The notes: generated from the letters alone by a model not told the origin. 64,000 nucleotides of DNA from Roseiterribacter gracilis (GCA_018332375.1 BOPV01000001.1:620001-684000); one strand, 5' to 3'; counted from the first letter of the stretch, positions 44,647 to 54,793 are shown. Translations and numbers: made by a program.

Positions 44647-45062
44647 GGCAGTTTTACCGCGCCGTTTTCGATCGTGAAGAACGGGTTGTACGCGACTTCC
44701 CACGGGTGTCCGTCAGGATCGGCGAAATAGCCCGAATAGCCGCCCCAGAACGCTTTCTGCGGTGGCTTGAGGATGGTGGCGCCGATTTTCTGCGCCTTGC
44801 CGAGCAGCGCGTCGACCGCGCTTTCGCTTTCAAGATTGCAGGCGAGCGTGATTGCACCGGGACGCCCATGGCCGTGCGGCAGCTGTGCGTCTTCGGCCAG
44901 CGCGTCTTTGTTGTAGAGACCCAGCACGACAGAACCGACCTGAAAGAAGGCGATCTCGTCCTTGCTCACCGAAGATGCGGTGAAGCCGAGCGCTTCGTAG
45001 AATTTGCGGCTGACCGCGACGTCGTTGACGCCAAGCGTCACGATATTGATGCGAAGGCTCAC
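44643..45062 (-). CDS. VOC (glyoxalase/bleomycin resistance/dioxygenase) family protein
   Basis: A 139-residue vicinal-oxygen-chelate protein with two beta-alpha-beta-beta-beta units. Landmarks are [20 protein letters not shown] near the N-terminus and [17 protein letters not shown] near the end, the latter with the metal-ligand Glu. The group often annotated as glyoxalase is meant; substrate unknown. Both ends overlap neighbours in GTGA arrangements: start with uvrA, stop with trmFO. Confidence 0.85.
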   Translation of the reverse strand: MSLRINIVTLGVNDVAVSRKFYEALGFTASSVSKDEIAFFQVGSVVLGLYNKDALAEDAQLPHGHGRPGAITLACNLESESAVDALLGKAQKIGATILKPPQKAFWGGYSGYFADPDGHPWEVAYNPFFTIENGAVKLP

Positions 45063-47911
45063 GCGCTTTTTGCCTGCGTCTGTTTCAGATAGGGCGCCAG
45101 ATAGTGCCCGGTGTGGCTGCGCTTTTCGCGCACGACTTCTTCCGGTGTTCCGCTGGCAACGACTTCGCCGCCTTTGTCGCCGCCTTCGGGGCCGAGGTCC
45201 AGGATCCAGTCGGCGGTTTTGATGACTTCGAGATTGTGCTCGATCACCAGCACCGTGTTGCCCTGGTCGACGAGCTGGTGGAGCACTTCCAGCAGCTTGC
45301 GGATGTCTTCGAAATGCAAGCCAGTGGTCGGCTCGTCGAGGATGTAGAGCGTCTTGCCGGTGGCGCGGCGCGACAATTCCTTGGCCAGCTTCACGCGTTG
45401 CGCTTCGCCGCCCGACAAAGTCGTCGCAGCCTGGCCAATATGGATGTAGTCGAGCCCGACTTCCTGCAGCGTTTTCAACTTGTCGCGGATCGACGGTACC
45501 GCCTTGAACAGCTCGACGCCTTCCTCGACCGTCATGTCGAGCACGTCGGCAATCGACTTGTCGCGGAACAGCACTTCCAGCGTTTCGCGGTTGTAGCGTT
45601 TGCCCTTGCAGACGTCGCAGGTGACATAGACGTCGGGCAGGAAGTGCATCTCGACTTTCAGCAAGCCGTCGCCGCTGCAATTCTCGCAACGCCCGCCTTT
45701 GACGTTGAACGAGAACCGGCCGGGGCCGTAGCCGCGCGCTTTGGCTTCGGGCAGGCCGGCGAACCATTCGCGGATCGGCGTGAAGGCGCCGGTATAGGTC
45801 GCGGGATTCGAACGCGGCGTGCGCCCGATCGGCGATTGATCGATGTCGATCACCTTGTCGAGCAGTTCGATGCCTTTGAGCGTCTTGAACGGCGACGCAT
45901 GCTCGCGCGCCTTCATCAGTTTTTTCGCGACCGCCTTGTACAGCGTGTCGATCACGAGCGTGGACTTGCCACCGCCCGAAACGCCGGTGACGCAAGCAAA
46001 CGTCCCCAACGGCACTTTGATGCCGACGTCCTTGAGGTTGTTGCCGGTCGCGCCGGTCAGTTCGAGGAACTGGTTCTTGTGCCCTTTGCGGCGCACACGC
46101 GGCACCGGAATGCGTTTCATGCCGGTGAGATACTGCGCCGTCACCGACGCCATATTCTGCATCACCTGCGCCGGCGTGCCTTGGGCCACGACATTGCCGC
46201 CGTGCTGGCCGGCACCGGGACCCATATCGAGCAGATAGTCGGCGCTGCGGATCGCGTCTTCGTCATGCTCGACGACGATCACTGTGTTGCCGAGATCGCG
46301 CAGCCGCCGCAGCGTGCCGAGCAACCGATCATTGTCGCGTTGATGCAGGCCGATCGACGGTTCGTCGAGCACGTACAAGACGCCGGTCAGGCCGGACCCG
46401 ATCTGCGACGCCAGCCGGATGCGCTGGCTTTCGCCGCCCGACAAGGTGCCGCTGGTACGGTCGAGAGTCAGATATTCGAGACCGACCGCGTTCAGGAATC
46501 CGAGACGCTCGTCGATTTCTTTCAGAATGCGCGCTGCGATCTCGCGCCGTTGCGGCGTCAACGCCTTCGGCATCTTGGCGAACCACGTCGCTGCGTCGGC
46601 AATCGAGAGCTTGGCGATTTCGCCGATATGTTTGGCGTCGATCTTGACCGCCAGCGCGGCTGGTTTCAGGCGATAGCCGGTGCAGGCCTCGCAGGTCTCT
46701 TCGCCCTGAAAGCGCGATAGTTCTTCCTTGATCCAGGCGCTGTCGGTTTCGCGGAACCGGCGTTCGAGATTGGGAATGACGCCTTCGAACGGTTTCTTGG
46801 TGTCGTAGCTGCGCAGACCATCGTCGTAGCGCATGGTTATTTCGTCGTCGTCCGAGCCGTACAGGATGACGTCGCGGACTTTTTGCGGCAGGTCGTCCCA
46901 CGCTTTGGTGGTCGAGACTTTGTAGTGGCGCGCGATCGAGTCGAGCGTCTGCGTATAATATTGCGACGAGGACGAAGCCCACGGCGCAATGGCGCCATCC
47001 TTGAGCGACAAGGAGCCGTCGGGCACGACCAGCTCTTCATCCATAATGATCTTCACGCCGAGCCCGTCGCACACCGGGCAAGCGCCGTGCGGGCTGTTGA
47101 AGCTGAACAGGCGCGGCTCGATTTCTTCGATCGTGAAGCCCGACACCGGGCACGCGAACTTGGCCGAGAAGATGGTACGTTCGCTGCTGTCGGCGTCTTC
47201 GGCGATCGCGATGCCGTCAGCCAGGTCGAGCGCTTTTTCAATCGAGTCGGCGAGCCGGTTGCCGAGACCTTCTTTCTTGGTGACCAGGCGATCGACGACG
47301 ACTTCGATATCGTGTTTGAGCTTTTTGTTGAGCGCCGGCGCTTCGTCGATTTCGTACAGCGTGCCGTCGATCTTCACGCGCTGATAGCCGCGCTTGCGCA
47401 ACTCCAGCAGCTCTTTCTTATATTCGCCCTTACGGCCGCGAACGATCGGCGCCAGGATGTAGAGGCGCGTGCCTTCTTTCATCGACTGCACGCGATCGAC
47501 CATCTGCGAGACGGTCTGGCTTTCGATTGGTAAGCCGGTTGCGGGCGAGTAGGGAACGCCGACACGCGCCCACAACAGGCGCATGTAATCCCAGATCTCG
47601 GTGACGGTCGCGACGGTCGAACGCGGATTGCGGCTGGTGGTTTTCTGTTCGATCGAAATCGCCGGCGACAGGCCGTCGATGTGATCGACGTCGGGCTTTT
47701 GCATCAGTTCCAGGAACTGACGTGCATAGGCGCTCAAGCTTTCGACGTAGCGACGCTGTCCTTCGGCGTAGATCGTGTCGAACGCCAACGATGATTTGCC
47801 CGACCCGGACAGGCCGGTGATCACCACCAACGAGTCACGCGGCAAATCCACGTTCACGTTCTTCAAATTGTGCTCGCGCGCGCCGCGAATGCTGATCGTC
47901 TTGGCGGTCAT
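45059..47911 (-). CDS. uvrA: Excinuclease ABC subunit A
   Basis: A 950-residue ABC-type damage sensor for nucleotide excision repair. Both ATP sites are intact: G-L-S-G-S-G-K-S-S in the first half and G-V-S-G-G-G-K-S-T in the second, with signature L-S-G-G-E at two places. Zinc-binding motifs appear as C-P-V-C-D-G and C-E-N-C-S-G-D-G with C-D-V-C-K-G. Length is normal. A GAAC-N7-GAAC SOS box lies 93 bases upstream, so LexA control is likely. Confidence 0.97.
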   Translation of the reverse strand: MTAKTISIRGAREHNLKNVNVDLPRDSLVVITGLSGSGKSSLAFDTIYAEGQRRYVESLSAYARQFLELMQKPDVDHIDGLSPAISIEQKTTSRNPRSTVATVTEIWDYMRLLWARVGVPYSPATGLPIESQTVSQMVDRVQSMKEGTRLYILAPIVRGRKGEYKKELLELRKRGYQRVKIDGTLYEIDEAPALNKKLKHDIEVVVDRLVTKKEGLGNRLADSIEKALDLADGIAIAEDADSSERTIFSAKFACPVSGFTIEEIEPRLFSFNSPHGACPVCDGLGVKIIMDEELVVPDGSLSLKDGAIAPWASSSSQYYTQTLDSIARHYKVSTTKAWDDLPQKVRDVILYGSDDDEITMRYDDGLRSYDTKKPFEGVIPNLERRFRETDSAWIKEELSRFQGEETCEACTGYRLKPAALAVKIDAKHIGEIAKLSIADAATWFAKMPKALTPQRREIAARILKEIDERLGFLNAVGLEYLTLDRTSGTLSGGESQRIRLASQIGSGLTGVLYVLDEPSIGLHQRDNDRLLGTLRRLRDLGNTVIVVEHDEDAIRSADYLLDMGPGAGQHGGNVVAQGTPAQVMQNMASVTAQYLTGMKRIPVPRVRRKGHKNQFLELTGATGNNLKDVGIKVPLGTFACVTGVSGGGKSTLVIDTLYKAVAKKLMKAREHASPFKTLKGIELLDKVIDIDQSPIGRTPRSNPATYTGAFTPIREWFAGLPEAKARGYGPGRFSFNVKGGRCENCSGDGLLKVEMHFLPDVYVTCDVCKGKRYNRETLEVLFRDKSIADVLDMTVEEGVELFKAVPSIRDKLKTLQEVGLDYIHIGQAATTLSGGEAQRVKLAKELSRRATGKTLYILDEPTTGLHFEDIRKLLEVLHQLVDQGNTVLVIEHNLEVIKTADWILDLGPEGGDKGGEVVASGTPEEVVREKRSHTGHYLAPYLKQTQAKSA

Positions 47912-48003
47912 ATCGGTCCTGTCGGGGAAGCCCGGTCCAGTCGTCCGGTCCGGGGCTCCGTATATGGCGTTGAAGGACGCCCGCGGCGAGGGTTTCGGAC
48001 CGT

Positions 48004-48018
48004 GAACGTACTAAGAAC
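48004..48018 (-). promoter_or_regulatory. LexA (SOS) box upstream of uvrA
   Basis: The sequence GAAC-GTACTAA-GAAC matches the alphaproteobacterial LexA box GAAC-N7-GAAC exactly and lies 93 bases before the uvrA start. A second perfect copy precedes ssb, and uvrA and ssb are classical SOS targets. Confidence 0.8.
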
Positions 48019-48063
48019 ATGCGAGTCCGTTCAAGCTTCGTCCCAAGTCCGTAAGCCGCCTTT

Positions 48064-48078
48064 ACAGTTCTCAACTGT
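48064..48078. promoter_or_regulatory. Inverted repeat upstream of the PEP-CTERM promoter
   Basis: ACAGTT-CTC-AACTGT, a perfect 6-bp inverted repeat, sits about 30 bases upstream of the sigma-54-like promoter element. It is a candidate activator site for the downstream PEP-CTERM gene. This is inference from position and symmetry. Confidence 0.4.
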
Positions 48079-48106
48079 TAACCATGTAAAAGGCGGAGAT
48101 GCTGGG

Positions 48107-48122
48107 CGGCACGGTGCTTGCG
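48107..48122 (+). promoter_or_regulatory. Sigma-54 (RpoN)-type promoter for the PEP-CTERM gene
   Basis: GGCAC-GGTGC-TTGC fits the RpoN consensus TGGCAC-N5-TTGC, with only the first T replaced by C. Spacing between the -24 GG and -12 GC is correct. It lies 46 bases before the ATG of the PEP-CTERM protein gene. PEP-CTERM genes elsewhere are known to be RpoN-dependent through the PrsK/PrsR system. Confidence 0.7.
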
Positions 48123-48166
48123 AAAGAGGCGATATCTCTACTCTTCCGCGCACAAGGACGACCCAA

Positions 48167-48886
48167 ATGTTCAAGATCCTCGCTTCCACCGCCCTCGTTG
48201 CTCTCGCACTCGGCGTCGCGCCGCACGCCAAAGCCGCGCCGGTATCACTCGGCGACGCCTATGTCGGCGGTAACGACCACGGCTATGGCGACGTGATCGG
48301 CACGTCGGTGTTCGACACGACCGGTGCGACCGTCACGCGCAGCGGCACTCACCTGATCGTCACCATCGCGACCAACTTCGCCGGCGCGCCGGGCTCGGCC
48401 GCTGCCGAAGGCACCACGTACGGCGACTTGCTGCTCAGCGCGAACTGGTCGCCGACTGGTGCAGCGCCGTACACGAGCGATGTCTACGCCGCTGGCGATT
48501 GGACCTACGCCGTCAAAGCCACCGGTCCGAATGCCGGCGACATCTATCGCACCGATACGGGCAGCGTCGTGATGTCGACGGCACCGGCCGGCTACATCTG
48601 GCGCGACGGACAAGCGACGGGTTGGACCGGCGGCACCAAGGTCGGTGATGGCAGCTTCACCGTCGGCGCCGGCACGCTGACCTTCGATTTCGACGCCAGT
48701 GCCACGGGATTTCTGTTCGGCGGCACCGGTTTTGATTTCGCGCTGTCGTGGGCGATGAGCTGCGCCAATGACGCATTCCAAGGACAGGTCGGAACCGGCG
48801 GCGGTCCGAACGTGCCCGAGCCCGCCTCGGTCGGATTGCTGCTCGCCGCGCTTGGCGGCTTGGCCTTCGCGCGCAAGCGCAGCTAG
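48167..48886 (+). CDS. PEP-CTERM sorting-domain exported protein
   Basis: A 239-residue exported protein. The N-terminal signal is M-F-K-I-L-A-S-T-A-L-V-A-L-A-L-G-V-A-P-H. The C-terminus has the tripartite sorting signal: V-P-E-P-A-S, a hydrophobic segment V-G-L-L-L-A-A-L-G-G-L-A-F-A, and basic R-K-R. The exosortase/archaeosortase-like system should cleave it for surface delivery, usually linked to exopolysaccharide. The middle is Gly/Thr-rich and beta-predicted, with no known enzyme motif. AAGGA precedes the ATG. No exosortase gene is in the window. Confidence 0.88.
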   Translation: MFKILASTALVALALGVAPHAKAAPVSLGDAYVGGNDHGYGDVIGTSVFDTTGATVTRSGTHLIVTIATNFAGAPGSAAAEGTTYGDLLLSANWSPTGAAPYTSDVYAAGDWTYAVKATGPNAGDIYRTDTGSVVMSTAPAGYIWRDGQATGWTGGTKVGDGSFTVGAGTLTFDFDASATGFLFGGTGFDFALSWAMSCANDAFQGQVGTGGGPNVPEPASVGLLLAALGGLAFARKRS

Positions 48887-48901
48887 CGGAGGGCGCAAGC
48901 G

Positions 48902-49051
48902 GTGCAAGACGAACGCCCCTTTCCCGACTTGTTGTCCCTGGCATTGCTCATGGCCGCTCTACCGCCAGCGCCGTACGATCCTGGCAAAGCGCGCGCCCAC
49001 CACGAGCTGGCGCCCGCGCCGGCCGCGGCCCCCGGGCAAAAGCGAAGCTGA
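48902..49051 (+). CDS. Possible small protein, 49 residues
   Basis: A short reading frame starting at GTG with GGAGG nine bases upstream and ending before a hairpin terminator. The product (V-Q-D-E-R-P-F-P-D-L-L-S-L-A-L-L-M-A-A-L) has a mildly hydrophobic N-terminus and a Pro/Ala-rich tail. It fills part of the gap between the PEP-CTERM gene and the next gene. It matches no family and may be non-coding. Confidence 0.3.
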   Translation: MQDERPFPDLLSLALLMAALPPAPYDPGKARAHHELAPAPAAAPGQKRS

Positions 49052-49092
49052 CTTGGACCGAGCCGTTCTCCCCGGATCCGCCTAAAAGTGAG

Positions 49093-49135
49093 GCGACTGG
49101 CTGTAGCTCCTGTAGCCGGTCGCTTTCCTTTTTCG
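49093..49135 (+). terminator. Intrinsic terminator
   Basis: Stem GCGACTGGCT / AGCCGGTCGC (one mismatch) with an 11-base loop, followed by a T-rich run. It closes the PEP-CTERM transcription unit. Confidence 0.8.
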
Positions 49136-49202
49136 TCTATGTCCGATCTGATCGCCTCAGAGCGCCACATGACCAGAACGGCGCCGCATCAGGGAGGATC
49201 GC

Positions 49203-49646
49203 TTGGCCAATCTGTTCCGTACGATTCCGCTCGCGCTCGTTGCCATGTTCGCTGCTACGCCGGCCTTCGCCGGGAAAGCCGAAGTCTGGGTCGAGTTCGT
49301 CGCCAACAACATCGACAAGGCGGAAATCGCCAACAGCCAGAACGCGAACGCGACCAAGTCGACGGTTCTGCGCGGCAACACCAAACAAGCTAAAGTCGCG
49401 ATCATCGACGTGAAAGACGATAAGAGCGAACAGACCATCCCGGCCGGTTCGACCTTCCCGTTGTACGTCGCGATTCAAGGCTTCATCAGCGCACTCGCCT
49501 GCGAGGTCAAAACCCCGACTCAGGATGTGGTGCTGGTGCACAATGGCGGCGAAGCGATCGTCAAAACCAAAGTGCAGCTGAACGCCAGCGGCTGCTCGGT
49601 CGAACGCACCACGTGCTCGGGCAACGCCTGCAAAGTGCAGGGCTGA
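49203..49646 (+). CDS. Secreted protein of unknown function
   Basis: A 147-residue precursor. TTG start with GGGAGG upstream, then signal peptide (A-N-L-F-R-T-I-P-L-A-L-V-A-M-F-A-A-T-P-A). The mature part is beta-rich with V-E-F-V-A-N-N-I-D-K-A-E-I-A, a central I-P-A-G-S-T-F-P-L-Y-V-A-I-Q-G and four cysteines, three of them near the C-terminus (G-C-S-V-E-R-T-T-C-S-G-N-A-C), suggesting disulfides. It is monocistronic, between a terminator and ssb. No family recognised. Confidence 0.6.
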   Translation: MANLFRTIPLALVAMFAATPAFAGKAEVWVEFVANNIDKAEIANSQNANATKSTVLRGNTKQAKVAIIDVKDDKSEQTIPAGSTFPLYVAIQGFISALACEVKTPTQDVVLVHNGGEAIVKTKVQLNASGCSVERTTCSGNACKVQG

Positions 49647-49735
49647 GGCAGCTTTCGAGACGGCGCCAATTGGCCAGTTTCGGGGGTAGGTGCGGGGCCG
49701 CGAGGGCTCTGCTAGAGAAGAGACTTGTCTCCCGA

Positions 49736-49750
49736 GAACGGATCGGGAAC
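49736..49750 (+). promoter_or_regulatory. LexA (SOS) box upstream of ssb
   Basis: GAAC-GGATCGG-GAAC is a perfect alphaproteobacterial LexA box, ending 40 bases before the ssb GTG. It indicates damage-inducible expression of ssb, in step with uvrA. Confidence 0.8.
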
Positions 49751-49790
49751 ATTCCCATATGACTATCTAGGCACGGAAGCGGAGGATGAA

Positions 49791-50294
49791 GTGGCGGGTT
49801 CAGTGAACAAGGTGATTCTGATCGGCAATCTCGGGCGCGACCCCGAAGTCCGCTCGATGCAGAACGGCGGCAAGGTCTGCAACCTGTCGATTGCGACGTC
49901 GGAGTCCTGGAAGGACAAGCAAAGCGGCGAGCGTCGTGAAAAGACCGAATGGCACCGCGTCGTGCTGTTCAACGAGAACCTAATCAACGTAGCCGAGCGC
50001 TACCTGAAGAAAGGTTCGAAAGTGTATCTCGAAGGCCAGCTCGAAACGCGCAAATACCAGGACAAAGACGGCGCCGAGAAATACACGACCGAAGTCGTGT
50101 TGCGGCAGTTCCGCGGTGAACTGACCTTGCTCGACTCGCGCAGTGAAGGCGGCGGTGCGTCGTCCGGATTCAGCAGCCCCGAAGAAGGCGGCTATCGCGG
50201 CGGAAGCAGCGGTGGTGGCGGCGGTGCGCGCAGCGGCGGCGGCAAGGGCGAACCCGACTGGGCGGCCGATCTCAACGACGACGTTCCATTCTGA
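49791..50294 (+). CDS. ssb: Single-stranded DNA-binding protein
   Basis: A 167-residue SSB. The OB fold starts [20 protein letters not shown] and contains W-H-R-V-V-L-F and [13 protein letters not shown] Gly/Ser-rich linker leads to the acidic tip D-L-N-D-D-V-P-F, which recruits partner proteins. The GTG start has GGAGG five bases upstream; a longer reading frame upstream spans the SOS box and is rejected. Confidence 0.96.
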   Translation: MAGSVNKVILIGNLGRDPEVRSMQNGGKVCNLSIATSESWKDKQSGERREKTEWHRVVLFNENLINVAERYLKKGSKVYLEGQLETRKYQDKDGAEKYTTEVVLRQFRGELTLLDSRSEGGGASSGFSSPEEGGYRGGSSGGGGGARSGGGKGEPDWAADLNDDVPF

Positions 50295-50323
50295 TCCGGC
50301 CATTCTGATCGTCCACAAACAAG

Positions 50324-50360
50324 AACGCGGCGCTGCCGGTTGGCAGCGCCGCGTTTTTTC
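50324..50360. terminator. Strong intrinsic terminator after ssb
   Basis: A 14-bp perfect stem (50324-50337 with 50342-50355) with tetraloop GGTT, followed by a T run. It also lies just past the small convergent gene, so it may serve both. Confidence 0.92.
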
Positions 50361-50373
50361 TTGCTGTGCGACG

Positions 50374-50577
50374 TTAGCCGATCAGGCGGATCAAACGTGC
50401 GCGTTCGTCTTCGGCGCGGCGGCTGCGATCGTTGCGCGTCGCATGTACGCGGCGCGGCTTGCTGCGACGCGGCTCTTTGCTGCTGGCATCGATGTCGGCG
50501 TGCGACTGCACCAGGCTGGGAAACCAGATCACCGTCGGTGACGGATCGATGTTTTCGCTGAAGGGCATCTCGCTCAC
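50374..50577 (-). CDS. Small arginine-rich protein of unknown function
   Basis: A 67-residue protein whose GTG start overlaps the TGA of the upstream periplasmic-protein gene (GTGA), which supports it being real. The N-terminal half (M-P-F-S-E-N-I-D-P-S-P-T-V-I-W-F-P) is neutral; the second half is very basic with many Arg and Lys residues (R-R-S-K-P-R-R-V-H). It has no signal. It could bind nucleic acid, but this is inference from composition only. Confidence 0.5.
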   Translation of the reverse strand: MSEMPFSENIDPSPTVIWFPSLVQSHADIDASSKEPRRSKPRRVHATRNDRSRRAEDERARLIRLIG

Positions 50578-51206
50578 GGTGTCCGCTCCATCAATCCGGT
50601 TTTGCGGTTGACGCGCACCGTGTCGACCAGCGAGTCGTCGACGGTTCGCACTTCGACTTTGGCCCAATCATTTCCGTCAGCTTCGGCTTTGCCGACTTTC
50701 AGGCGCTTGTTGCCTTTGAAGGCGATGGCGCCGTCGACGATGCGGCGTGCGTCGTCGGGGGAAAGCTGCTTGTCGACGTCTTTGAGACGCACCGTCATGG
50801 CGTGGCCGATATCGGGAATCGGCGGCAGTGGCGGCAGCGGTGGGCCGGCCTGGGCGATGATCACGCGATCGACTTTCTCGCGAATCCGGTCGCCCAGATC
50901 GCGCAGATTTTCATGCGCATTCCGCTCGGCATCGCGTGCCTCGCGCTCGGCGTCACGCGCCGCTTCGCGGGCAGCGCGGCTCGCTTCGCGCGCTTGGCGC
51001 TGCGCGTCGCGCTGGATTTCCTGCAAATCGCGACGGAAGTCGTTCTGGCGCTCATTGACGAAGGGCGCCGGGGCTGGAAGCGGGGCGGTTTCGATCTGCG
51101 CCGGCGCTGCCGGGGCGGCGGGTGCCGCTGGCGGTTCGACGGTCTGGGCCCAGGCGGCTGTGGCGGCCAGCATGGTCGTGGCGGCGAGCAAGAATCGAGT
51201 GCGCAT
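50574..51206 (-). CDS. Periplasmic protein with a charged coiled coil, unknown function
   Basis: A 210-residue precursor with signal peptide (M-R-T-R-F-L-L-A-A-T-T-M-L-A-A-T-A-A-W-A), a Pro/Ala linker, and a long helical region of repeating R-E-A/D-A-R-x-A units (about residues 60-105), a likely coiled coil. The C-terminal part has P-P-L-P-P-L-P-P-I-P and a small beta-rich domain with D-K-Q-L-S-P-D-D-A-R-R. GGAG seven bases upstream supports the ATG. It is divergent from gyrA and overlaps the small basic gene downstream. Confidence 0.65.
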   Translation of the reverse strand: MRTRFLLAATTMLAATAAWAQTVEPPAAPAAPAAPAQIETAPLPAPAPFVNERQNDFRRDLQEIQRDAQRQAREASRAAREAARDAEREARDAERNAHENLRDLGDRIREKVDRVIIAQAGPPLPPLPPIPDIGHAMTVRLKDVDKQLSPDDARRIVDGAIAFKGNKRLKVGKAEADGNDWAKVEVRTVDDSLVDTVRVNRKTGLMERTP

Positions 51207-51455
51207 GACGGCGCTCCATCGCGGCTGAAATCTGCGGTCCGGAAGCGGAAAACGGGCCCGCTTCGGGTCGACGCCGCGACGAATCGCCCACATCGACGAG
51301 CGCAAACTCGCACCGTCGTTGCTGCGTCTCCAGAAAGTGATCGTCACGCATTTGGTTCGTGTGAGCAGATGGTCATGCTCCGTCACGAAAATCCTTGGAT
51401 TCGGCCCCGTAGGTGCTAGATCCATGGCGGTTTCTCTAGCTCTCCCGGATATGCA

Positions 51456-54269
51456 TTGACCGACCAGAATAATACCGGCGGACCGCCCAGCGACGGTCCC
51501 GGCAAAAGCGCTCCTCAGTTCGACATTCAGCCGATCGCGATCGAAGACGAGATGAAACGCTCGTACCTCGATTACGCGATGAGCGTGATCGTGGCGCGTG
51601 CGCTGCCCGACGTTCGCGACGGGCTCAAACCGGTGCATCGCCGCATTCTCCACGCGATGCGCGAAGGTGGGTACGACAGCTCGAAATCCTACAAGAAGTC
51701 GGCGCGTATCGTCGGTGACGTGATGGGTAAGTACCATCCGCACGGCGACAGCGCGATTTACGACGCCATGGTTCGCATGGCGCAGGATTTCTCGATGCGT
51801 CTGCCGTTGATCGACGGGCAGGGCAATTTCGGTTCGATGGACGGCGATCCGCCGGCAGCGATGCGCTACACCGAAGCGCGCCTGGCCAAGAGCGCCGAAG
51901 CGTTGCTCGAAGACATCGACAAAGACACCGTCACCTTCGGCCCCAACTACGACGACACGATGGAAGAGCCGCTGGTTCTTCCGGCGCGCTATCCGAACCT
52001 GCTGGTGAATGGTGCGGGCGGCATCGCCGTCGGCATGGCGACCAACATCCCGACGCACAATCTCGGCGAAGTCGTCGATGCGTGCTGCATGTATCTCGAC
52101 GATCGCACCGTCGGCATCGACGAGCTGATGACCGTGATCCCGGGCCCGGACTTTCCGACCGGCGGTCTGATCATCGGCAAGGCCGGCGTGCGTTCAGCGC
52201 TGCATACCGGGCACGGCTCGGTGATGATGCGGTCGCGTACTTCGATTGAAGAGATCCGCAAAGACCGCGAAGCGATCATCGTCACCGAGATCCCGTATCA
52301 GGTGAATAAGTCGCGCCTGGTCGAGCGCATCGCCGAGGTCGTCAATCTCAAGATCGTCGAAGGCATCTCCGAACTGCGCGACGAAAGCGATCGCGACGGC
52401 GTGCGCGTGGTGATCGAGCTGAAACGCGACGCGGTTGCCGACGTGGTGCTGAACAATCTGTTCAAGCACACGCCGCTGCAGACCTCGTTCGGCGTCAACA
52501 TGCTGGCGCTCGATCACGGTCGCCCGAAGATGCTGAACCTGAAGGACGTCATCCGGGCGTTCGTCGAGTTCCGCGAAGAAGTCATTACGCGCCGCACCGT
52601 GTTCGAACTGAACGCGGCGCGTGCGCGTGCGCATATCTTGGTCGGCTTGGCGCTTGCGGTCGCCAATATCGACGAGATGATCGAAACCATCCGCCGCGCG
52701 CCCGATCCGGCGTCGGCGCGTGAAGCGATGTTGGCGCGCACTTGGCCGGTGATGGATATCGGTCCGTTGATCGAGCTGATCGACGAGCCCGGCCGCGTGG
52801 TCGAAGAAGGCGGCGTCTATCGCCTGTCCGAAGAACAGGCCAAGGCGATTCTGGAACTGCGCTTGCAGCGCCTGACCGGCCTCGAGCGCGAGAAGATCGC
52901 CAACGAGCTGCAGGAAGTCGTCGACAAGATCGCCGAGTATCTCGGCATCCTCTCCGACCGCGACAAGCTGATCGACATTCTGCGCAACGAGCTGCTGGCT
53001 GCGAAGGCGCAATTCGGCACGCCGCGCCGGACCGAACTGGTCGAAAGCGAATTCGAGCAGGACATCGAAGCGCTGATCCAGCGCGAAGATATGGTCGTGA
53101 CGGTGAGCCACGGCGGCTACGTCAAGCGCACGCAGCTGTCGGCCTATCGTGCGCAGAAGCGTGGTGGCAAAGGCCGCAGCGGCATGGCGACCAAGGACGA
53201 AGATTTCGTCTCGCGCCTGTTCGCGGCCAACACCCACACGCCGATGCTGTTCTTCACGACCAAGGGCATCGTCTACAAGCTCAAGGTCTGGCAGTTGCCG
53301 TTGGGCAACCCGCAAAGCCGCGGCAAGGCCTTCGTCAATCTGCTGCCGCTGGCCCAGGGCGAAGGCATCTCGGCCGTGATGCCGCTGCCGGAAGACGAAG
53401 CCAGCTGGGAAAATCTGTTCGTGATGTTCGCGACGTCGATGGGCACGGTTCGCCGCAACCGTCTCAGCGACTTCCAGAACATCCGTTCCAACGGCTTGAT
53501 CGCGATGAAGCTCGAAGAGGGCGAGCGTCTGATCGAAGTCCGCACCTGCAGCGACGACAACGACATCCTGCTGGCAACGCGGGCCGGCCGCTGCATTCGG
53601 TTCGAAGTGCCGGAAGTGCGCGTCTTCGCGGGTCGTACCTCGACCGGCGTGCGCGGCATCAAGCTCGCCAAAGACGACGAAGTCATCTCGATGTCGGTGC
53701 TGCGTCACGTCGATGCCTCGCCGGACGAGCGCGCCGCCTATCTTAAACAGGCGAACGCGTTGCGCCGCGCCACTGGCGAAGCGGCTGCAATCGAAGAGCC
53801 GACCGATAGCGACGAAGAGGGCGCAATCGGCGAAGCGTCCTTGTCGGCCGAACGCTTTATCGAGCTGCAGGCCAACGAAGAATTCCTGTTGACCGTCACC
53901 GACCGCGGTTTCGGCAAGCGCACGTCGGCGTACGAATATCGTGTCACCGGACGTGGCGGGCAGGGCATCGAGAATATGCGCTTCGGTGAGAAGTCGCGTG
54001 CGGTGGCGGCGACCTTCCCGGCCGGCGAGACCGATCAAGTGATGTTGGTCACCGACGGCGGCCAGATCATCCGCATGCCGTTGCACGATGTGCGCGTGGC
54101 GGGACGCCGGACAATGGGCGTCACCTTGTTCCGCGTGTCGGCCGACGAACATGTCGTGTCGGTCGCGCATCTCGAAGAGTCGCCGGGCGCAGATGACGAC
54201 GTGGACAGCGATACGGACGGCGACATCGGCGACAGCGGCAGCAACGATTCGGGCGAGACGCTGCAATGA
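51456..54269 (+). CDS. gyrA: DNA gyrase subunit A
   Basis: A 937-residue type II topoisomerase subunit. The active-site Tyr 138 is in A-M-R-Y-T-E-A-R. The quinolone-determining region has Ser 99 and Asp 103 in [10 protein letters not shown], the wild-type, drug-sensitive pair in E. coli numbering 83/87. The GyrA box in the C-terminal domain appears as Q-K-R-G-G-K-G. The C-terminus ends in a strongly acidic Asp/Ser tail. The start is TTG. The stop overlaps the coaD ATG. Confidence 0.97.
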   Translation: MTDQNNTGGPPSDGPGKSAPQFDIQPIAIEDEMKRSYLDYAMSVIVARALPDVRDGLKPVHRRILHAMREGGYDSSKSYKKSARIVGDVMGKYHPHGDSAIYDAMVRMAQDFSMRLPLIDGQGNFGSMDGDPPAAMRYTEARLAKSAEALLEDIDKDTVTFGPNYDDTMEEPLVLPARYPNLLVNGAGGIAVGMATNIPTHNLGEVVDACCMYLDDRTVGIDELMTVIPGPDFPTGGLIIGKAGVRSALHTGHGSVMMRSRTSIEEIRKDREAIIVTEIPYQVNKSRLVERIAEVVNLKIVEGISELRDESDRDGVRVVIELKRDAVADVVLNNLFKHTPLQTSFGVNMLALDHGRPKMLNLKDVIRAFVEFREEVITRRTVFELNAARARAHILVGLALAVANIDEMIETIRRAPDPASAREAMLARTWPVMDIGPLIELIDEPGRVVEEGGVYRLSEEQAKAILELRLQRLTGLEREKIANELQEVVDKIAEYLGILSDRDKLIDILRNELLAAKAQFGTPRRTELVESEFEQDIEALIQREDMVVTVSHGGYVKRTQLSAYRAQKRGGKGRSGMATKDEDFVSRLFAANTHTPMLFFTTKGIVYKLKVWQLPLGNPQSRGKAFVNLLPLAQGEGISAVMPLPEDEASWENLFVMFATSMGTVRRNRLSDFQNIRSNGLIAMKLEEGERLIEVRTCSDDNDILLATRAGRCIRFEVPEVRVFAGRTSTGVRGIKLAKDDEVISMSVLRHVDASPDERAAYLKQANALRRATGEAAAIEEPTDSDEEGAIGEASLSAERFIELQANEEFLLTVTDRGFGKRTSAYEYRVTGRGGQGIENMRFGEKSRAVAATFPAGETDQVMLVTDGGQIIRMPLHDVRVAGRRTMGVTLFRVSADEHVVSVAHLEESPGADDDVDSDTDGDIGDSGSNDSGETLQ

Positions 54270-54793
54270 GTGCTGCGAAGGTCGCGGCGAAGCGGCGGGT
54301 CGGCGTCTATCCAGGGACGTTCGATCCGATCACCGCGGGGCACATGGATATCATCCAGCGTGCGTTGCGGACGGTCGATCACCTGGTCATCGGCGTTGCG
54401 CGCAACGCGGGCAAGGCGCCGATGTTCTCGACCGACGAACGCGTCGAGATGGTGCGCGACGAGATCACGCCGATCCTCAAAGCCGGTCACTCGGTCGAGG
54501 TGAAGCCGTTCGACACGCTGCTGATGCAATTCGCGGTCGCATCGGGGGCCGGTATCGTGATCCGCGGCCTGCGCGCGGTCTCGGACTTCGAGTATGAATT
54601 CCAGATGGCGGGCATGAATGCGCGCCTGAACCCTGCCGTCGAGACGATCTTTCTGATGGCCGGCGAACATGTGCAGTTCATCTCGTCGCGCTTCGTAAAA
54701 GAAATCGGCCGGCTGGGTGGCGATATCGGGCAATTCGTCTCGCCCGGCGTACGTCAGCGCCTGTTGCACAAGTTCGCGCAGTCGCCGGAATAA
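54266..54793 (+). CDS. coaD: Phosphopantetheine adenylyltransferase
   Basis: A 175-residue nucleotidyltransferase for the penultimate CoA step. [13 protein letters not shown] with the catalytic T/H-x-G-H motif is present, as are [12 protein letters not shown] and the I-S-S-R-F-V-K-E C-terminal block. The ATG overlaps the gyrA stop (ATGA), a gyrA-coaD linkage common in alphaproteobacteria. Confidence 0.95.
   Translation: MSAAKVAAKRRVGVYPGTFDPITAGHMDIIQRALRTVDHLVIGVARNAGKAPMFSTDERVEMVRDEITPILKAGHSVEVKPFDTLLMQFAVASGAGIVIRGLRAVSDFEYEFQMAGMNARLNPAVETIFLMAGEHVQFISSRFVKEIGRLGGDIGQFVSPGVRQRLLHKFAQSPE

Noticed and set aside
45104..46720. A 538-codon open frame antisense to uvrA
   Set aside because: It has no family resemblance and lies wholly within a certain gene.
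52194..54266. A 690-codon open frame antisense to gyrA
   Set aside because: It is a shadow of gyrA caused by high GC and codon bias; no ribosome-binding site or recognisable protein, while gyrA is certain.
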